Shown here: in pieces, positions 61,824 through 64,000 of the stretch | How positions within the stretch are numbered: position 1 is the first letter of the stretch | How the letters are laid out: every line of letters begins with the position of its first letter | NCBI GenBank assembly: GCA_963796325.1 | Contig: CAWCLF010000001.1 | Span: 2,108,001-2,172,000 of the forward strand | Reading direction: 5' to 3' | Length of the DNA stretch: 64,000 nucleotides | Source of the DNA: CAVYGN01 sp963796325 | GTDB taxonomy: Bacteria; Spirochaetota; Brevinematia; Brevinematales; JAOACQ01 | Program-made: the position numbers and the translations under genes | The notes under the pieces: generated by a model | The model's database searches: none | Seen by the model: the letters and a program-made list of their open reading frames with translations, nothing else | What the model was told of the DNA's origin: nothing

Positions 61824-62677
61824 TCGGGGTTAAATTGCATGGCAGGTTCGGGAACCAGATGTTTCAATACGCTTTCGCATACTCAATGGCAAAAAAGCTT
61901 AAGACTTCATTTTTCATCGATCCCTATCTTAGCAAATTCGAACTGCCTCTTTATTTTGAACTTAAGGGCCAGTCCAGACTGAAATCGATACTAGCCGGCT
62001 CTTTTTTCCTTCTTAACAAATTCGTATTAAAATTAACAGGAAGGAGCCTAATGAGGGTATTGCCTGAAAATAGCCAGGATGAAGATTACCGATTTTTCAA
62101 TCAGCGTGGCGAAACCCCCGCCGACAATGTAATCTATAACGGATATTTTCAATCGGCCGATTATTTCAGAGATTGTGAAAACAGTATTTATAATATTTTC
62201 AGGATAAAAAGAAAATATACCCGGGAATTTGAAAGAAAATACGGGAATTTATTCAAGGAAAAGACCGTAGCGGTTCATGTAAGAAGGGCGGATTACACAA
62301 GCGCAGGATGCGACGAATTGGGAGGCAAGGATATCAGCCTGCCTGTCCGGTATTATCAGGCCGCGCTGGGAATGATAGAGAACCTCGACAGTTACAGGGT
62401 AATATTTGTAAGCGATGAAATCGAGTGGATAAAACAAAACATTAAAAATGAAAAGAATTTTTATTTTTTGAACAATTCGATGATAATGGATTTTCAGTTG
62501 ATTATGAACGCCGATATCGCCGTTATATCGAACAGTTCCTTTTCCTGGTGGGCCGCAGCTTTAAACAGGAATGTCAAAACAGTATATGCACCTAAATACT
62601 GGCTCGGACATAAATCGAAAAAAGAGTACCCTCCTTGTATTTGCAAGAGGGATTGGAATCTGATAGAATTCTCTTAA
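61820..62677 (+). CDS. Alpha-1,2-fucosyltransferase-like (GT11)
   Basis: 285 residues. IGVKLHGRFGNQMFQYAFA at the N-terminus and the donor-binding HVRRADY at about 152-158, followed by ISNSSFSWWAAALN, are GT11 hallmarks. Uses GDP-fucose in characterised enzymes; no GDP-fucose genes are in the window. Confidence 0.9.
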   Translation: MIGVKLHGRFGNQMFQYAFAYSMAKKLKTSFFIDPYLSKFELPLYFELKGQSRLKSILAGSFFLLNKFVLKLTGRSLMRVLPENSQDEDYRFFNQRGETPADNVIYNGYFQSADYFRDCENSIYNIFRIKRKYTREFERKYGNLFKEKTVAVHVRRADYTSAGCDELGGKDISLPVRYYQAALGMIENLDSYRVIFVSDEIEWIKQNIKNEKNFYFLNNSMIMDFQLIMNADIAVISNSSFSWWAAALNRNVKTVYAPKYWLGHKSKKEYPPCICKRDWNLIEFS

Positions 62678-62735
62678 TAAATTTAGGTTTAAAATACCTT
62701 GAAGGATGACGGACGGAGTTTTCAGGATTATATAT

Positions 62736-63791
62736 ATGGATAAAATACCGGTCCTTAAAATCTGGACAGATAAAAGTTTTGTCCCTGCAGAGGTTAATTA
62801 TATCCCCCTCCTATATCCATACTGGGGCGTAATACCAGAGCCGGAAGGTTCGACGGATAAAGGACGTTACGATGATTATGCTGAAATCGGCGGAAGTTTC
62901 TTTAAAATCACATCCGATAAAGGTGAGGCCGATTTTTTTTTATCTCCCCTGGCGTATGAAATGCCGGGCGGCCGGGATGCCGCATTCGAAATATCGAAGA
63001 TTGCAAAGAAATATCAAAAGAAAGTTATCGTCCTGTTCAATCATGATTCGGATGAAGATATACCTATCGATAATGCAATCATATTCCGGACCTCGTTTTA
63101 CAAATCCCGGCAAAAACACTGCGAGTTTGCCATGCCGGGATGGTCAAGGGATTATATGAAGACTGATTTCGGAGGGCATATTGTAATCCATAAAAAACCT
63201 GAAATTCCGGCCGTCGCATACTGCGGTTACACCAATAAATTCAAAAAATCCGTTAAATTGCTTTATAGTTATTTTCGAGGGAAACTTCCCATCAGAAGAT
63301 TTTACGATAGCCAGGCTTTACGGGCCAAAGCGGTTAATTATTTAAATGCATGCCATGGGATAAAACAGAATTTTATCATCAGGGACTCGTTCTGGGGCGG
63401 AAAGGGGGCCGACAGGAAGAGATTGAATAAAGAATTCGTCAATAATCTTGTCGAGTCTGATTATGCGCTGGCGACACGCGGCATGGGTAACTTCTCATAC
63501 CGCCTGTATGAAATTATGTCCTGCGGGAGAATACCCGTTTTTATCGATACTGATGCGGTCCTTCCCTTCGATCATATTGTCGATTACAGGAAGTATTTTG
63601 TCTGGCTGGAAGACAGGGATGTCAGGAATATCGGTAATATTTTATTGGAGTATCATTCGCGCATTACACCGGAAGATTTCATAAAGCGCCAGTATGAAAT
63701 CAGGGAATTATACGATGAATGGATAAGTCCGACGGGTTTTTTTAAAAATATATGGAGATGCGTCCGGGCATGCATGGAATGGGAGGCATAG
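62736..63791 (+). CDS. Exostosin-like (GT47-type) glycosyltransferase
   Basis: 351 residues from ATG at 62736, preferred because an AGGA SD precedes it; ATG at 62706 would add ten residues. The C-terminal exostosin region is clear: ESDYALATRGMGNFSYRLYE, then MSCGRIPVFIDTDAVLPFD. Probably adds a hexuronic or other sugar to the glycan; donor unknown. Confidence 0.8.
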   Translation: MDKIPVLKIWTDKSFVPAEVNYIPLLYPYWGVIPEPEGSTDKGRYDDYAEIGGSFFKITSDKGEADFFLSPLAYEMPGGRDAAFEISKIAKKYQKKVIVLFNHDSDEDIPIDNAIIFRTSFYKSRQKHCEFAMPGWSRDYMKTDFGGHIVIHKKPEIPAVAYCGYTNKFKKSVKLLYSYFRGKLPIRRFYDSQALRAKAVNYLNACHGIKQNFIIRDSFWGGKGADRKRLNKEFVNNLVESDYALATRGMGNFSYRLYEIMSCGRIPVFIDTDAVLPFDHIVDYRKYFVWLEDRDVRNIGNILLEYHSRITPEDFIKRQYEIRELYDEWISPTGFFKNIWRCVRACMEWEA

Positions 63792-63793
63792 TT

Positions 63794-64000
63794 ATGACAA
63801 AGCCTGCACCCATTGTTTTATTCGTTTACAAGCGACCCGATCATACAGTAAGGACCCTGGAATCCCTGAAATGCTGCCCGATGGCAAAAGACAGCGACCT
63901 GTTTATTTTCTCGGACGGGGCCTTGTATAAAAGAGAATTCAATATAATCGAATCGATCCGGGAATACCTGAGCCGGCTTGAAGGTTTCAGGAAAATTAAA
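63794..64000 (+). CDS. Glycosyltransferase, N-terminal part (cut by window end)
   Basis: 69 codons seen from ATG at 63794: PIVLFVYKRPDHTVRTLESL, then LFIFSDG, a GT2-like nucleotide-binding start with the first part of a DxD-like region. Continues beyond the window. Confidence 0.7.
   Translation, partial: MTKPAPIVLFVYKRPDHTVRTLESLKCCPMAKDSDLFIFSDGALYKREFNIIESIREYLSRLEGFRKIK

Overview
The window looks like a chromosomal segment of a flagellated, LPS-bearing Gram-negative bacterium. Flagellar P-ring genes (flgA, flgI), lipoboxes, a dTDP-rhamnose operon and a long O-antigen-type locus all point that way. Several families are ones I associate with Leptospira and its relatives: a DUF1577-like protein, two LIC_10190-like membrane proteins, and YaaR/DUF327 next to PilZ proteins. 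A spirochaete-related lineage is therefore plausible, but this is inference. No rRNA is present, and there is one tRNA, tRNA-Arg(CCU).

Layout. 0-4 kb: the 3' part of a copper P-type ATPase, then a secreted-protein gene split by an IS3-family element, then a small SHOCT-domain membrane protein. 4-6 kb: three small DUF2934-like proteins around two PilZ proteins. 6.3-7.1 kb: an SDR oxidoreductase. 7.4-10.1 kb: a nested transposon, in which an IS3 element (orfA/orfB with an A9 slippery run) sits inside an IS1380-family transposase gene. 10.5-13.4 kb: tRNA-Arg, a DUF898 membrane protein and a propeller-like lipoprotein. 13.5-29.4 kb is mostly housekeeping: serine acetyltransferase, YaaR, QueD, DnaE, a KDSR-like SDR, RuvB, S20, an HU-like protein, the DUF1577-like protein, MltG, a DksA-like protein, L27/Prp/L21, FlgI/FlgA, a CBS-PAS protein and a DUF4340 protein.

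29.4-64 kb is dominated by cell-surface polysaccharide synthesis. The minus-strand rmlA-C-D-B operon makes dTDP-L-rhamnose. The divergent glyS-plsY-gatA operon runs directly into three large multi-spanning membrane proteins. A near-consensus promoter then begins rfbF-rfbG, followed after a strand interruption and a degraded nucleotidyltransferase-type toxin-antitoxin pair by rfbH and a flavin reductase. These four together should yield a CDP-3,6-dideoxy-4-keto-hexose. Downstream are a HAD phosphatase, a NeuB-family synthase, an epimerase/reductase and a TPP-dependent acetolactate-synthase-like enzyme, then a GtrB-like glycosyltransferase, GtrA, a GT-C-like protein, a Wzx flippase, a GT11 fucosyltransferase, an exostosin-like GT and the start of another GT.

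The most interesting hypothesis is that this locus builds a carbon-branched (yersiniose-like) or PEP-extended dideoxy sugar. Other points worth checking are the in-frame IS split beside copA, the nested IS, a heptad inverted-repeat element shared by the dnaE and glyS upstream regions, clustered GTGCAT boxes before flgA, an L27 with a shortened N-terminus beside a Prp protease, and an O-antigen-embedded toxin-antitoxin remnant.
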